Positions 1-8,398 of a DNA stretch of 64,000 bases are shown here, one piece after another. Positions within the stretch are counted from its first letter, which is position 1; each line of letters starts with the position of its first letter. Made by a program: the position numbers and the translations under genes. This stretch comes from CAYWMY01 sp046352935. Lineage in GTDB: Bacteria; Pseudomonadota; Gammaproteobacteria; Steroidobacterales; Steroidobacteraceae. The DNA is taken from NCBI GenBank assembly GCA_046352935.1, contig JAXMGR010000014.1:47265-111264 (forward strand). Reading direction: 5' to 3'. The notes under the pieces were generated by a model. It was not told the origin of the DNA. It worked only from the letters and a program-made list of their open reading frames with translations, and searched no databases.

Positions 1-540
1 TTTCTCGAGCAGCAGCCGGCACAGCGCCACGCGGCGTTTCTCGCCGCCGGACAGCTTGTCGACGGTGGCCTCCCAGGGCGGCAGGCGCAATGCATCGGCG
101 GCGATCTCGAGCTGCCGCTCGAGGTTGTGTCCGTCCACCGTCTGCAGGAAGGCCTCGAGCTCGCCCTGCTCGGCCGCGAGCTTGTCGAAATCGGCGCCCT
201 CTTCGCTGTAGGCGGCGTAGACGGCGTCGAGGCGGGCGAGCGCGTCCTTGACCGGCTGCACGGCGGCCTCGACGTTCCCGCGCACGTCCTTGCTGGCGTC
301 GAGCTGCGGCTCCTGCGGCAGGAGGCCGATCTTGATGCCCGGCTGAGGCCGGGCCTCGCCCTCGATCTCGGTGTCGAGACCGGCCATGATCCGCAGCAGC
401 GTCGACTTGCCCGAGCCGTTCAGGCCCAGTACGCCGATCTTGGCGCCCGGGAAGAAGGACAGCGAGATGTCCCGCAGGATGTACCGCTTGGGCGGCACCA
501 CCTTCGAGACGCGATTCATGGTGTAGACGAACTGGGCCAT
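1..540 (-). CDS. ettA: Energy-dependent translational throttle protein EttA (ABC-F ATPase), N-terminal part
   Basis: ABC-F family ATPase that binds the ribosomal E site and gates translation according to ATP/ADP level; cytosolic, without membrane segments. Only the first 180 codons are in the window, and the gene runs off the left edge. It begins MAQFVYTMNRVSK, typical of EttA. The first ATPase domain has Walker A GLNGSGKST at about residues 40-48 and an ABC signature LSGGEKRRVALCRLL near the edge. The ATG lies at 538-540 on the minus strand. A GATAAT -10-like box on the same strand (584-589) would give a leader of about 40 nt. ABC-F paralogues (Uup, YheS) are the alternative, but the N-terminus favours EttA. 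Confidence 0.93.
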   Translation of the reverse strand, partial: MAQFVYTMNRVSKVVPPKRYILRDISLSFFPGAKIGVLGLNGSGKSTLLRIMAGLDTEIEGEARPQPGIKIGLLPQEPQLDASKDVRGNVEAAVQPVKDALARLDAVYAAYSEEGADFDKLAAEQGELEAFLQTVDGHNLERQLEIAADALRLPPWEATVDKLSGGEKRRVALCRLLLEK

Positions 541-672
541 GGTGTCGGACCGCCGGCGGGGCAGGAAAAAAAATGGGTCGCGGATTATCGGGCATCGGGC
601 CCGGAGCGCCAACCGCTGATCGGGAACCCGCTGTGCTAGCCTTCGGCTCCCAGTTCCGGTTCGGGCCCTCCC

Positions 673-1620
673 ATGACCGCAAAAACCGGGCTCGTCGCCG
701 GCGAGTCCATCGCGCGGTACGGCTTCGGCAACGGTCACCCGTTCGGTCCCGATCGCCACGGCGTCTTCATGCGCGAGCTGCAGGAATCGGGGCTCCTGCC
801 CCTGCTGGTTCCACTCACACCCCGGGCCGCCACGCGCGAGGAGCTGGAGCTGTTCCACACGCCGGCCCATGTCGATTTCGTCGCAGAGCGCTCCGCAACC
901 GGGCAGGGCTTCCTCGACGGCGGGGACACACCGGCCCAGCGCGGCATCTTCGAGACCGCGAGCTCGGTCGTCGGCGCGGCGCTCGTGGGGGCGGAAGCCA
1001 TCATGGAAGGCCGGGTGCGGCGTGCGTTCGTGCCCATCGCGGGTCTGCACCACGCCCGGCGCGACCGGGCGGCGGGTTTCTGCGTCTTCGACGACTGCGG
1101 CGTCGTCATCGAGTGGCTGCTGCGGCGGCAGGGCCTGTCGCGGGTGGCGTATGTCGACATCGACGCGCACCATGGCGACGGCGTCTATTACGGCTTCGAG
1201 ACCGACCCGCGGGTGATCATCGCGGACCTGCACGAGGACGGCAGCGCGCTCTACCCGGGTACCGGGTCCGCCTCGGAGACCGGGCGGCACGCGGCGCTCG
1301 GCACGAAGCTGAACCTGCCGCTGCCGCCGGGTGCCGGCGATGCGGAATTCCTGCGGGCCTTGGACAGCGTCGAGGCTCACCTGCGGCTCTTCCCGCCGGA
1401 CTTCATCCTGATGCAGGCGGGGGCCGATGGCCTGAAGGGCGATCCGATCACGCACCTCGAATTCACCGAAGAGGCCCACGCGCATGCCGCGACGCGCCTC
1501 GCGGCGCTTGCGGACGAGTACTGCGGCGGGCGACTGCTGGCGACCGGCGGTGGCGGCTACAACCGTCGCAACCTGGCCCGGGCCTGGACTCGGACGGTCG
1601 CGGCCCTGCTGGGGGTCTGA
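673..1620 (+). CDS. Histone-deacetylase-family zinc amidohydrolase
   Basis: Member of the HDAC / acetylpolyamine amidohydrolase / acetoin-utilisation superfamily, which removes acyl groups from amines using a metal; 315 aa, cytosolic. Visible signatures are the active-site tandem His in AGLHHARRDRAAGF (about 125-138), the metal-ligand loop VDIDAHHGDGV (ligands about D164 and H166), the third ligand D252 in QAGADGLKGD, and the catalytic Tyr region GGGGYN (about Y296). All catalytic elements look intact. The gene is divergent from ettA and precedes glyA by 80 bp. No good Shine-Dalgarno is visible before the ATG. The substrate (acetylated polyamine, protein lysine or other amide) cannot be read from sequence. 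Confidence 0.88.
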   Translation: MTAKTGLVAGESIARYGFGNGHPFGPDRHGVFMRELQESGLLPLLVPLTPRAATREELELFHTPAHVDFVAERSATGQGFLDGGDTPAQRGIFETASSVVGAALVGAEAIMEGRVRRAFVPIAGLHHARRDRAAGFCVFDDCGVVIEWLLRRQGLSRVAYVDIDAHHGDGVYYGFETDPRVIIADLHEDGSALYPGTGSASETGRHAALGTKLNLPLPPGAGDAEFLRALDSVEAHLRLFPPDFILMQAGADGLKGDPITHLEFTEEAHAHAATRLAALADEYCGGRLLATGGGGYNRRNLARAWTRTVAALLGV

Positions 1621-1656
1621 GGGCGCCCGCAAGCCCGCCGGGCCGGCCGTTTCGGC

Positions 1657-1662
1657 TAGAAT
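1657..1662 (+). promoter_or_regulatory. Putative -10 box upstream of glyA
   Basis: TAGAAT (5 of 6 matches to TATAAT) lies 38 nt before the glyA ATG in the 80-bp gap after the deacetylase gene. No convincing -35 hexamer is seen at the right spacing, so this is a weak call. Confidence 0.35.
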
Positions 1663-1700
1663 CGCCGGCCCCGTACTGCACTGCCAACCGGAGATCCCAG

Positions 1701-2954
1701 ATGTTCGGTCAGGACATGACCATCGGCAGCTTCGACCCCGAGCTGCAGGCCGCCATCAGCGCCGAGCGGCGGCGCCAGGAGGAGCACCTCGAGCTCATCG
1801 CCTCAGAGAACTACGCGAGCCCGCGGGTTCTGGAAGCGCAGGGTACGGTGCTGACGAACAAGTATGCGGAGGGGTATCCGGGCAAGCGCTACTACGGCGG
1901 CTGCGAGTACGTCGACGTCGCCGAACAGCTTGCGATCGACCGGGCGAAGAAGCTCTTCGGTGCCGCCTACGCCAACGTCCAGCCGCACTCGGGTTCCCAG
2001 GCGAACGCGGCCGTCTATATGGCGCTGGCGAGTCCCGGCGACACCCTGCTGGGCATGAGCCTCGCCCACGGCGGCCACCTGACGCACGGCGCGAAGGTCA
2101 ATTTCTCGGGGCGCATCTTCAATTCGGTCCAGTACGGCCTCGATCCCGCGACCGGCGAGATCGACTACGCCGAGGTCGAGCGGCTGGCGCGCGAGCACCG
2201 GCCGAAGCTGATCATCGCGGGCTTCTCGGCCTATTCCCGCGTGGTCGACTGGCAGCGGTTCCGGCGCGTCGCCGACGAGGTCGGCGCGTATTTCATCGTC
2301 GACATGGCGCACGTCGCCGGACTCGTGGCGGCGGGACAGTATCCGAACCCGGTCGCGATCGCCGACGTCACGACGTCGACCACCCACAAGACGCTGCGCG
2401 GGCCGCGGGGCGGACTGATCCTGGCCCGTGGCAACGAAGAGATCGAGAAGAAGCTGAACTCGCTGGTGTTCCCGGGCACGCAGGGCGGGCCGCTCATGCA
2501 CGTGATCGCCGCCAAGGCCGTGGCGTTCCTCGAAGCCCTGCAGCCCGGATTCACCACCTACCAGAAGCAGGTGGTCGCCAACGCACGGACGATGGCCGCG
2601 AGCCTGATCGCCCGTGGATTCCGCGTGGTGTCGGGCGGGACGGACAATCACCTGTTCCTGCTCGACCTGATCGGCCGCGAGTACACGGGCAAGGACGCGG
2701 ACGCCGCACTCGGTCGCGCCCACATCACCGTGAACAAGAACGCGGTGCCGAACGATCCGCGGTCCCCGTTCGTGACCAGCGGACTGCGCATCGGCTCGCC
2801 CGCGATCACGACGCGCGGCTTCGGCGAGACGGAAGCGCGGCAGGTCGCGGAGTGGATCGCGGACGTGCTCGACCACATGGGTGACGCCGCCGTCGAAGCG
2901 CGCGTGCGTGCGGCCGTGCTCGACATCTGCCGGCGGTTCCCGGTCTACGGCTGA
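1701..2954 (+). CDS. glyA: Serine hydroxymethyltransferase
   Basis: PLP enzyme converting serine and tetrahydrofolate to glycine and 5,10-methylene-THF, the main one-carbon entry point; cytosolic. At 417 aa it has the usual length. The N-terminal LELIASENYASP motif and the PLP-lysine segment TSTTHKTLRGPRGG are intact. I chose ATG 1701, which gives MFGQDMTIGSFD; ATG 1716 is a possible second start. An upstream in-frame extension through the deacetylase gene is only GC-rich open frame. nrdR follows after 21 bp, the glyA-nrdR-rib order known in other gammaproteobacteria. The product links to folD (52741) and folE2 (16463) in folate metabolism. Confidence 0.97.
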   Translation: MFGQDMTIGSFDPELQAAISAERRRQEEHLELIASENYASPRVLEAQGTVLTNKYAEGYPGKRYYGGCEYVDVAEQLAIDRAKKLFGAAYANVQPHSGSQANAAVYMALASPGDTLLGMSLAHGGHLTHGAKVNFSGRIFNSVQYGLDPATGEIDYAEVERLAREHRPKLIIAGFSAYSRVVDWQRFRRVADEVGAYFIVDMAHVAGLVAAGQYPNPVAIADVTTSTTHKTLRGPRGGLILARGNEEIEKKLNSLVFPGTQGGPLMHVIAAKAVAFLEALQPGFTTYQKQVVANARTMAASLIARGFRVVSGGTDNHLFLLDLIGREYTGKDADAALGRAHITVNKNAVPNDPRSPFVTSGLRIGSPAITTRGFGETEARQVAEWIADVLDHMGDAAVEARVRAAVLDICRRFPVYG

Positions 2955-2975
2955 GCCTGCCGGTCGGAGGCGGGG

Positions 2976-3500
2976 ATGCACTGCCCGTTCTGCGGCCACG
3001 AGGAGACCAAGGTCGCCGATTCGCGTCTCGCGGGTGAGGGGCGGCAGATCCGCCGGCGACGCGAGTGCCTGGCCTGCGGTGAGCGGTTCACGACCTTCGA
3101 GACGGCGGAGCTCGTGATGCCGCTCGTCATCAAGACGGACCGTTCGCGCCAGCCCTTCGACGAGATCAAGCTGCGCGCCGGCATGCAGCGCGCGCTGGAG
3201 AAGCGCCCCGTGGCCAGCGACGATGTCGAGGCGGCCGTGCAGCGCGTGTGTCACCGGCTGCGCGGGCTCGGGGAACGCGAAGTCGCCTCGCGCCAGATCG
3301 GCGAACTCGTCATGGACGAGCTCCGACACCTCGACGAGGTGGCCTATGTGCGGTTCGCGTCGGTGTATCACCGCTTCCAGGACATCGATGCGTTTCGCGA
3401 CGAGATCGAGCAGCTGAGGCACCGCCGGCCCAGCGATCCGCTGGCGGGTCAGCTCCCCCTGTTGCCGGCCGGGGCGAAGGACGGGAAGGAGTCGAAGTGA
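2976..3500 (+). CDS. nrdR: Transcriptional repressor NrdR
   Basis: Zinc-ribbon/ATP-cone repressor of ribonucleotide reductase genes, sensing ATP/dATP. The N-terminus MHCPFCGHEETKVADSR with a second pair CLACGERF makes a four-Cys zinc ribbon (about residues 3-34). The ATP-cone follows (VIKTDRSRQPFDEIKL onward). At 174 aa it is somewhat longer than usual because of a C-terminal Pro/Leu-rich tail. A GGAGG Shine-Dalgarno precedes ATG 2976. The stop codon overlaps the GTG of ribD (GTGA at 3497-3500), indicating translational coupling, as in many proteobacteria where nrdR heads the rib operon. Confidence 0.96.
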   Translation: MHCPFCGHEETKVADSRLAGEGRQIRRRRECLACGERFTTFETAELVMPLVIKTDRSRQPFDEIKLRAGMQRALEKRPVASDDVEAAVQRVCHRLRGLGEREVASRQIGELVMDELRHLDEVAYVRFASVYHRFQDIDAFRDEIEQLRHRRPSDPLAGQLPLLPAGAKDGKESK

Positions 3501-4621
3501 CGATCGCGAAGCCGCCATTCACCGCCGCCGACGCCGCCCACATGGCGCGTGCGCTGGAACTGGCGCGGCGTGGCCTCTGGACCACGGATCCCAATCCGCG
3601 TGTCGGCTGCGTCATCGCCTGCGGCGACGAGGTGCTGGGCGAAGGCTGGCATTGCCGGGCGGGTGGCCCCCATGCGGAGATCGAGGCCCTGCGCGAGTCG
3701 GCAGGCCGGGCCCGCGGCGCGACGGCCTACGTGACGCTGGAGCCCTGCAGCCACCACGGCCGTACGCCTCCCTGCGTCGATGCGCTGATCGGATCCGGGG
3801 TGGCCCGCGTCGTGTTCGCCGTGGGCGACCCGAATCCGCGTGTCGATGGCAGCGGCGCTGCGCGGCTGGCGGCCGCCGGAATCGTCGTGCACTCCGGCCT
3901 GTGCGAGGCCGACGCTCGAGCCCTCAACGCCGGTTTCTTCAGCCGCATGACGCGCTGCAGGCCGTTCGTGCGCCTGAAGGTCGGCGCCAGCCTCGACGGC
4001 GCCACGTCGCTCGCCAACGGGGCGAGCCGCTGGATCACTTCGCCGGAGGCGCGCGCGGACGTGCAGCGGCTGCGGGCAAGGTCGAGCGCCGTCGCGACGG
4101 GTGCCGGCACGGTGCTCGCCGATGATCCGCGGCTCGACGTGCGCCTCGATGGTGCCACGCGCCAGCCCCTCAGGGTGCTGTTCGACGGCCGGATGCGCAT
4201 CCCGGCGGAGGCGCGCGTGTTCGCGCCGCCGGGCGAAGCGCTGCTGGTCACGCGTGCCGGTGCCGACGCCGCGCGCATCGAGGCGCTGCTCGCCCGTGGC
4301 GTGCGCGTGGCGGAAGTGCCTGCCGGCGCGGACCGGGGTGTCGACCTGCAGGCAGCCCTGGCGCGGCTCGCGGCCGAGGAGATCAACGAATTGCTGGTGG
4401 AGGGCGGTCCGGCGATCAGCGGCTCTTTCATCGCGGCCGGCCTGGTCGACGAACTAGTGCTGTATGTTGCGCCGTCGCTGCTGGGTGACCGAGCACGGCG
4501 GATGATGGAGCTGCCGCTGCTCGAGGATCTCGGCGCACGCTGGCGCTTCGATTTCCGGGACGTGCGGCGCGTCGGCCCGGACCTGCGGCTCACGCTGGCG
4601 CCATCCGGAAGGGGAGGCTGA
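3497..4621 (+). CDS. ribD: Bifunctional riboflavin biosynthesis deaminase/reductase RibD
   Basis: Catalyses the second and third steps of riboflavin synthesis from the GTP-derived pyrimidine. The N-terminal CMP/dCMP-deaminase-like domain (about 1-145) has the zinc site PHAEIEAL and PCSHHGRTPPC. The C-terminal reductase domain (about 150-374) has GASLDG and GTVLADDP. GTG 3497 overlaps the nrdR stop as GTGA and gives 374 aa; ATG 3542 is an alternative that would trim the N-terminal 15 residues. It lies directly upstream of ribE. Confidence 0.95.
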   Translation: MTIAKPPFTAADAAHMARALELARRGLWTTDPNPRVGCVIACGDEVLGEGWHCRAGGPHAEIEALRESAGRARGATAYVTLEPCSHHGRTPPCVDALIGSGVARVVFAVGDPNPRVDGSGAARLAAAGIVVHSGLCEADARALNAGFFSRMTRCRPFVRLKVGASLDGATSLANGASRWITSPEARADVQRLRARSSAVATGAGTVLADDPRLDVRLDGATRQPLRVLFDGRMRIPAEARVFAPPGEALLVTRAGADAARIEALLARGVRVAEVPAGADRGVDLQAALARLAAEEINELLVEGGPAISGSFIAAGLVDELVLYVAPSLLGDRARRMMELPLLEDLGARWRFDFRDVRRVGPDLRLTLAPSGRGG

Positions 4622-4622
4622 G

Positions 4623-5234
4623 GTGTTCACGGGAATCGTACAGGCGATCGGACGCGTCGCGGCCGCGACGCCGCGCGGTGGCGATCTGGAGCTCGAGATC
4701 GACGCCGGCGGGATGCCGCTCACGGGCATCGGGATCGGCGACAGCATCGCCGTGTCCGGCGTCTGCCTGACGGTGACGCGGCTGACGCCGTCCTCGTTCG
4801 CGGCGGACGTGTCGCGCGAGACGCTCGAACGCACGACGCTGGGCCGTGCCGGTGCCGGTGTGGCCGTGAACCTGGAGGCCGCGCTGCGGGCTGGCCAGGC
4901 GCTGGGTGGCCACTACGTCACGGGTCACGTCGACGGACTCGCGCGCGTGGTGAGCCTGCATCCCGAGGCACGCTCGACGCGAGTCGTCTTCGAGGTGCCG
5001 GCGGCGCTCTCCCGATATGTCGCGCCCAAGGGTTCCGTGACGGTCGACGGCGTGAGTCTCACGGTCAACGAAGCCGTCGGCGATCGCTTCGGCGTGAACC
5101 TGATCCCGCACACGCAGTCGGTCACCACACTGGGCCGGCTCGAGCCCGGTGACGCGGTGAACCTCGAAGTCGATATCATCGCGCGGTATGTCGAGCGGCT
5201 GCAGGGCTGCGAGCGCGCAACGGGTGGGACATGA
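4623..5234 (+). CDS. ribE: Riboflavin synthase, alpha subunit
   Basis: Dismutates two 6,7-dimethyl-8-ribityllumazine molecules into riboflavin plus the diaminopyrimidine. 203 aa with two lumazine-binding repeats: the first starts FTGIVQAIG, and the second begins near GHYVTGHVDG and contains FEVPAALSRYVAPKGSVTVDGVSL. The start is GTG 4623, one base after the ribD stop. The stop overlaps the ribBA start (ATGA at 5231-5234). Confidence 0.96.
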   Translation: MFTGIVQAIGRVAAATPRGGDLELEIDAGGMPLTGIGIGDSIAVSGVCLTVTRLTPSSFAADVSRETLERTTLGRAGAGVAVNLEAALRAGQALGGHYVTGHVDGLARVVSLHPEARSTRVVFEVPAALSRYVAPKGSVTVDGVSLTVNEAVGDRFGVNLIPHTQSVTTLGRLEPGDAVNLEVDIIARYVERLQGCERATGGT

Positions 5235-6328
5235 CGCTCAATACGACCGAGGAACTGCTGGACGATCTGCGCGCCGGTCGCATGGTCGTCGTGATGGACG
5301 ACGAGGATCGCGAGAACGAGGGCGACCTGCTCATGGCCGCCCAGCACGTCCGCGCCGAGGACATCAACTTCATGGCGCGTTACGGCCGCGGGCTGATCTG
5401 CCTGACGCTGACGCGCGAGCGCTGCCGGCAGCTGCGCCTGCCACTGATGGTCTCGGAGACCGACCAGACCCAGACGACGAACTTCACGGTCTCCATCGAG
5501 GCGGCCGAGGGCGTGACCACCGGCATCTCGGCGCATGATCGCGCGCGCACCGTGCAGGCCGCGGTGCGGAAGGACGCCTGCCCCGAGGACCTGCGCCAGC
5601 CCGGGCACGTCTTTCCGCTCATGGCACAGCCGGGCGGCGTGCTGACCCGTGCCGGACACACGGAGGCCGGCTGCGATTTCGCGCGTCTCGCGGGCTGCGA
5701 GCCGGCGGCCGTGATCGTGGAGATCCTCAACGAGGACGGCACCATGGCGCGGCGTCCCGACCTCGAACGGTACGCGCGCAATCACGGCCTGAAGATCGGC
5801 ACGATCGCCGATCTGATCCGCTACCGGCTGCACAACGAACGGTCCGTCGAGCGTGTCGCCGAGCGCGGCGTCGAGACGGAGTTCGGGCTGTTCCAGCTCC
5901 ACGTCTACGAGGATCATGTGCACAGCGACGTGCACCTCGCGCTGGTGCGCGGGCCGCTCGATGCCGAGCGGCCACCGCTGGTTCGCGTGCACATCGCCGA
6001 GACGCTGCGCGACGTGCTCGGAGTCGTGCCGCACGGCTCCTGGTCGCTGCGCGCCGCACTGGCGCGTGTCGCCGAGGAGGACAGCGGCGTCGTGCTGGTG
6101 CTGCGCACGCGCGAGTCACCGCGCGACCTGGTCGCGGCGGTGCACTCGCTGGGGCGCCGCCACGATGCCCCGGGCGAGCAGGATGCCCCGATCGTGCTGC
6201 GGACCTACGGCATCGGCGCGCAGATCCTGCGGGACCTCGGCGTGACGCGGATGCGGGTGCTGTCGGCGCCGAAGCAGATGCACGGCATCTCGGCCTTCGG
6301 ACTCGAAGTCGTCGGCTACGTCGACTGA
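5231..6328 (+). CDS. ribBA: RibBA-type protein: DHBP synthase with degenerate GTP cyclohydrolase II domain
   Basis: The N-terminal half (about 1-200) is 3,4-dihydroxy-2-butanone-4-phosphate synthase, making the four-carbon unit from ribulose 5-phosphate; MDDEDRENEGDLLMAA, GLICLTL and GHTEAGCDFARLAG are intact. The C-terminal half (about 205-365) has GTP cyclohydrolase II similarity, including TYGIGAQILRDLGV near the end. It lacks the three zinc-binding cysteines of active enzymes (the Cys-rich ECLTGD ... CDC segment is absent), so cyclohydrolase activity is not expected. This RibB plus relic-RibA arrangement is known in several gammaproteobacteria, which carry a separate ribA elsewhere. No ribA is in this window. 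Confidence 0.93.
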   Translation: MTLNTTEELLDDLRAGRMVVVMDDEDRENEGDLLMAAQHVRAEDINFMARYGRGLICLTLTRERCRQLRLPLMVSETDQTQTTNFTVSIEAAEGVTTGISAHDRARTVQAAVRKDACPEDLRQPGHVFPLMAQPGGVLTRAGHTEAGCDFARLAGCEPAAVIVEILNEDGTMARRPDLERYARNHGLKIGTIADLIRYRLHNERSVERVAERGVETEFGLFQLHVYEDHVHSDVHLALVRGPLDAERPPLVRVHIAETLRDVLGVVPHGSWSLRAALARVAEEDSGVVLVLRTRESPRDLVAAVHSLGRRHDAPGEQDAPIVLRTYGIGAQILRDLGVTRMRVLSAPKQMHGISAFGLEVVGYVD

Positions 6329-6337
6329 CCGGTCGGC

Positions 6338-6343
6338 TATACT
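6338..6343 (+). promoter_or_regulatory. Putative -10 box before ribH
   Basis: TATACT (5 of 6 matches) sits in the 42-bp gap between ribBA and ribH, 28 nt before the ATG. It may give ribH-nusB-thiL an internal promoter. No clear -35 is seen. Confidence 0.35.
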
Positions 6344-6370
6344 GTCGGCGCCGGGGCTGGCGGGATTCCC

Positions 6371-6847
6371 ATGGACAACATCAAGACCATCGAGGGTGAT
6401 CTGGTCGCACGCGATCTGCGGTTCGCGATCGTGGCGGCGCGCTTCAACGATTTCGTCGTCGACGCGCTGGTGCGCGGGGCGGTCGACGCGCTGCGGCGGC
6501 ACGGTGCCGCGGAGAAGCTGATCGAGCTCGTGCGCGTGCCGGGCTGCTACGACATGCCGCTGGCCGTGCGCCGCCTCGCGTCCACGCGTCGCTACGACGC
6601 GATCGTTGCACTCGGCGCCGTGATCCGCGGCCAGACGGCCCATTTCGACTTCGTCGCCGGCGAGTGCGCGTCCGGACTCGCGCGTGCCTCGCAGGATTCC
6701 GGCGTTCCGGTGTCCTTCGGTGTGCTGACCACGGAGACGCTCGAGCAGGCGATCGACCGGGCCGGAGCGAAGGCCGGCAACAAGGGGGCCGACGCTGCGG
6801 TGTCGGCCATAGAGATGGTGAACCTGCTGCGCAGGATCGAGGCCTGA
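6371..6847 (+). CDS. ribH: 6,7-dimethyl-8-ribityllumazine synthase
   Basis: Condenses the RibD product with the RibB product to give lumazine, the riboflavin synthase substrate; the family forms pentamers or icosahedra. 158 aa, typical. Motifs seen: FAIVAARFND at the N-terminus, VPGCYDMPLAV, ALGAVIRGQTAHFDFV, SFGVLTTETLEQAIDRAG and the late NKGADAA. The gene closes the riboflavin set and lies one base from nusB. Confidence 0.97.
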   Translation: MDNIKTIEGDLVARDLRFAIVAARFNDFVVDALVRGAVDALRRHGAAEKLIELVRVPGCYDMPLAVRRLASTRRYDAIVALGAVIRGQTAHFDFVAGECASGLARASQDSGVPVSFGVLTTETLEQAIDRAGAKAGNKGADAAVSAIEMVNLLRRIEA

Positions 6848-6848
6848 C

Positions 6849-7307
6849 GTGCCGAAGGCTCCACGCGGCAACGTGCGCGCCCGCAGCGCCGCACGGCGCC
6901 TCGCCACGCAGGCGCTGTACCAGTGGCAGCTGACGCACGAGCCCTGGCAGGATCTGTACCAGCAGTACATGGCGACGGAGGAAGCCGCGCGCGTCGATGC
7001 CGCGTGTTTCCGCAGCCTGCTGCAGGGGGTCTGCGAGAGCCGCGACGGCCTCGATGAGGATCTCGCCCGGTTCTCCGGCATTCCCGTCGCCCAGCTCGAT
7101 CCCGTGGAACACGCGATCGTCTGGATCGGTCTCCACGAGTTGAAGAACGCCCCTGAAGTGCCCTACCGCGTCGTGATCAACGAGGGTATCGAGCTCGCGA
7201 AGAAGTTCGGTGCGACCGACGGTCATCGCTTCGTGAACGCGGTTCTCGACCGTGCGTCGGTCGCGCACCGTGACGCGGAGCGCGGCGCGGGCGCCCGCGA
7301 CGGCTGA
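6849..7307 (+). CDS. nusB: Transcription antitermination factor NusB
   Basis: RNA-binding factor that with NusE/S10 promotes processive antitermination on rRNA operons. 152 aa, all-helical NusB fold. Visible are the N-terminal RSAARRLATQALYQWQLT and the C-terminal EVPYRVVINEGIELAKKFGATDGHRFVNAVLD. The start is GTG 6849, almost touching the ribH stop. The ribH-nusB-thiL order is a conserved gammaproteobacterial linkage. Confidence 0.96.
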   Translation: MPKAPRGNVRARSAARRLATQALYQWQLTHEPWQDLYQQYMATEEAARVDAACFRSLLQGVCESRDGLDEDLARFSGIPVAQLDPVEHAIVWIGLHELKNAPEVPYRVVINEGIELAKKFGATDGHRFVNAVLDRASVAHRDAERGAGARDG

Positions 7308-7320
7308 GCGGGGTCCGGCC

Positions 7321-8280
7321 GTGGCGCTCGGCGAGTTCGAGCTCATCCGCCGGTACTTCAGCCGTGTCGGTGCCGCTCGCGACGATGTGTTGCTCGGCGT
7401 CGGCGATGATGCCGCGCTGGTGGCGCCCCCCGCGGGCCAGGTGCTGGCGATGGCGGTCGACACGCTGGTCGAAGGCGTGCACTTCCTTCCGGATGATCCG
7501 GCGGATTCCATCGGACATCGTGCGCTGGCCGTGAATCTCAGCGACCTGGCGGCCATGGGTGCCGAGCCCGCCTGGTGCCTGCTCTCCCTGACGCTGGCGC
7601 GCACGGACGAGGCCTGGCTCGAAGGGTTCGCGCGCGGCATGGCCTCGCTGGCCCGGAGGCATCGCGTCGCGTTGATCGGTGGTGACACGACCAGCGGACG
7701 GCTGACCGTCGCGGTCACCGTCGTCGGCTTCGTTCCGGCCGCAACGGCGCTGCGCCGGGACGGTGCCCGGGACGGGGACGCCATCTTCGTCAGCGGCAGC
7801 GTCGGCGACGCTGCCGCAGGGCTGGCGCTGCGCCGGGGCAGCCTGTCGGCCGCCGGTGCCGATGCGGGGGCGCTCCGGGGCCGCTATCTCCGGCCGGAGC
7901 CGCGCGTGGCGCTGGGCCTCGCCCTGCGCGGCGTGGCGAGCGCCTGCATCGACGTCTCCGACGGCCTGGGCGGTGATCTCCGCAAGCTCTGCGAGGCGAG
8001 CGGCGTCGGGGCAGACCTGGACGGCGGGGCGCTGCCGGTGTCGCCGGAGCTGCGCCGCGCGGTTGCCGACCGGCACCGGGCCATGGCGCTCGGCGGGGGC
8101 GACGACTACGAGCTGTTGTTCACGGTGCCGCCCGGCCGCTGCGCCGGGGTCGAGCGGCTTGCATCCGTCACGCCCGTGACCCGCATCGGTCGCATCCGCG
8201 GCGGCACCGGCGTCTGCTGCGATGGCGTGGCCCTCGAAGGTGAAGCCGGTCACGGATTCGACCACTTCCGCGAACCATGA
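7321..8280 (+). CDS. thiL: Thiamine-monophosphate kinase
   Basis: ATP-dependent conversion of thiamine monophosphate to the diphosphate cofactor (used for example by Dxs in this window). 319 aa from GTG 7321, giving VALGEFELIRRYF, the usual ThiL N-terminus. Metal and ATP motifs LGVGDDAALV, AVDTLVEGVHF, GGDTTSG, CIDVSDGLGGDLRKL and GGGDDYELLFTV are all present. An upstream ATG at 7252 lies inside nusB and is unlikely. Confidence 0.95.
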   Translation: MALGEFELIRRYFSRVGAARDDVLLGVGDDAALVAPPAGQVLAMAVDTLVEGVHFLPDDPADSIGHRALAVNLSDLAAMGAEPAWCLLSLTLARTDEAWLEGFARGMASLARRHRVALIGGDTTSGRLTVAVTVVGFVPAATALRRDGARDGDAIFVSGSVGDAAAGLALRRGSLSAAGADAGALRGRYLRPEPRVALGLALRGVASACIDVSDGLGGDLRKLCEASGVGADLDGGALPVSPELRRAVADRHRAMALGGGDDYELLFTVPPGRCAGVERLASVTPVTRIGRIRGGTGVCCDGVALEGEAGHGFDHFREP

Positions 8281-8398
8281 CACATCCGCCGGTGAAGCAA
8301 GAAGCGCGTCACGGTTCACCCGCGATTTGACCGAATACGCTTGCCATCGCTGCGCATCCTCCGCGCAGCGCTGTCCCGGCAAGAGAATCGAGTCCGTC

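Noticed and set aside
573..2954. A 793-codon plus-strand frame that would fuse a long N-terminus to SHMT
   Set aside because: The part before 1701 reads the deacetylase gene out of frame and is Arg/Ala-rich noise; SHMT has its normal N-terminus at 1701.
1803..3518. 571-codon minus-strand frame opposite glyA and nrdR
   Set aside because: Antisense shadow of two confidently identified genes.
3497..6328. FMN riboswitch before or within the rib genes
   Set aside because: The genes overlap or nearly touch with no leader space, and no RFN-element boxes are seen before ribD, ribE or ribBA.
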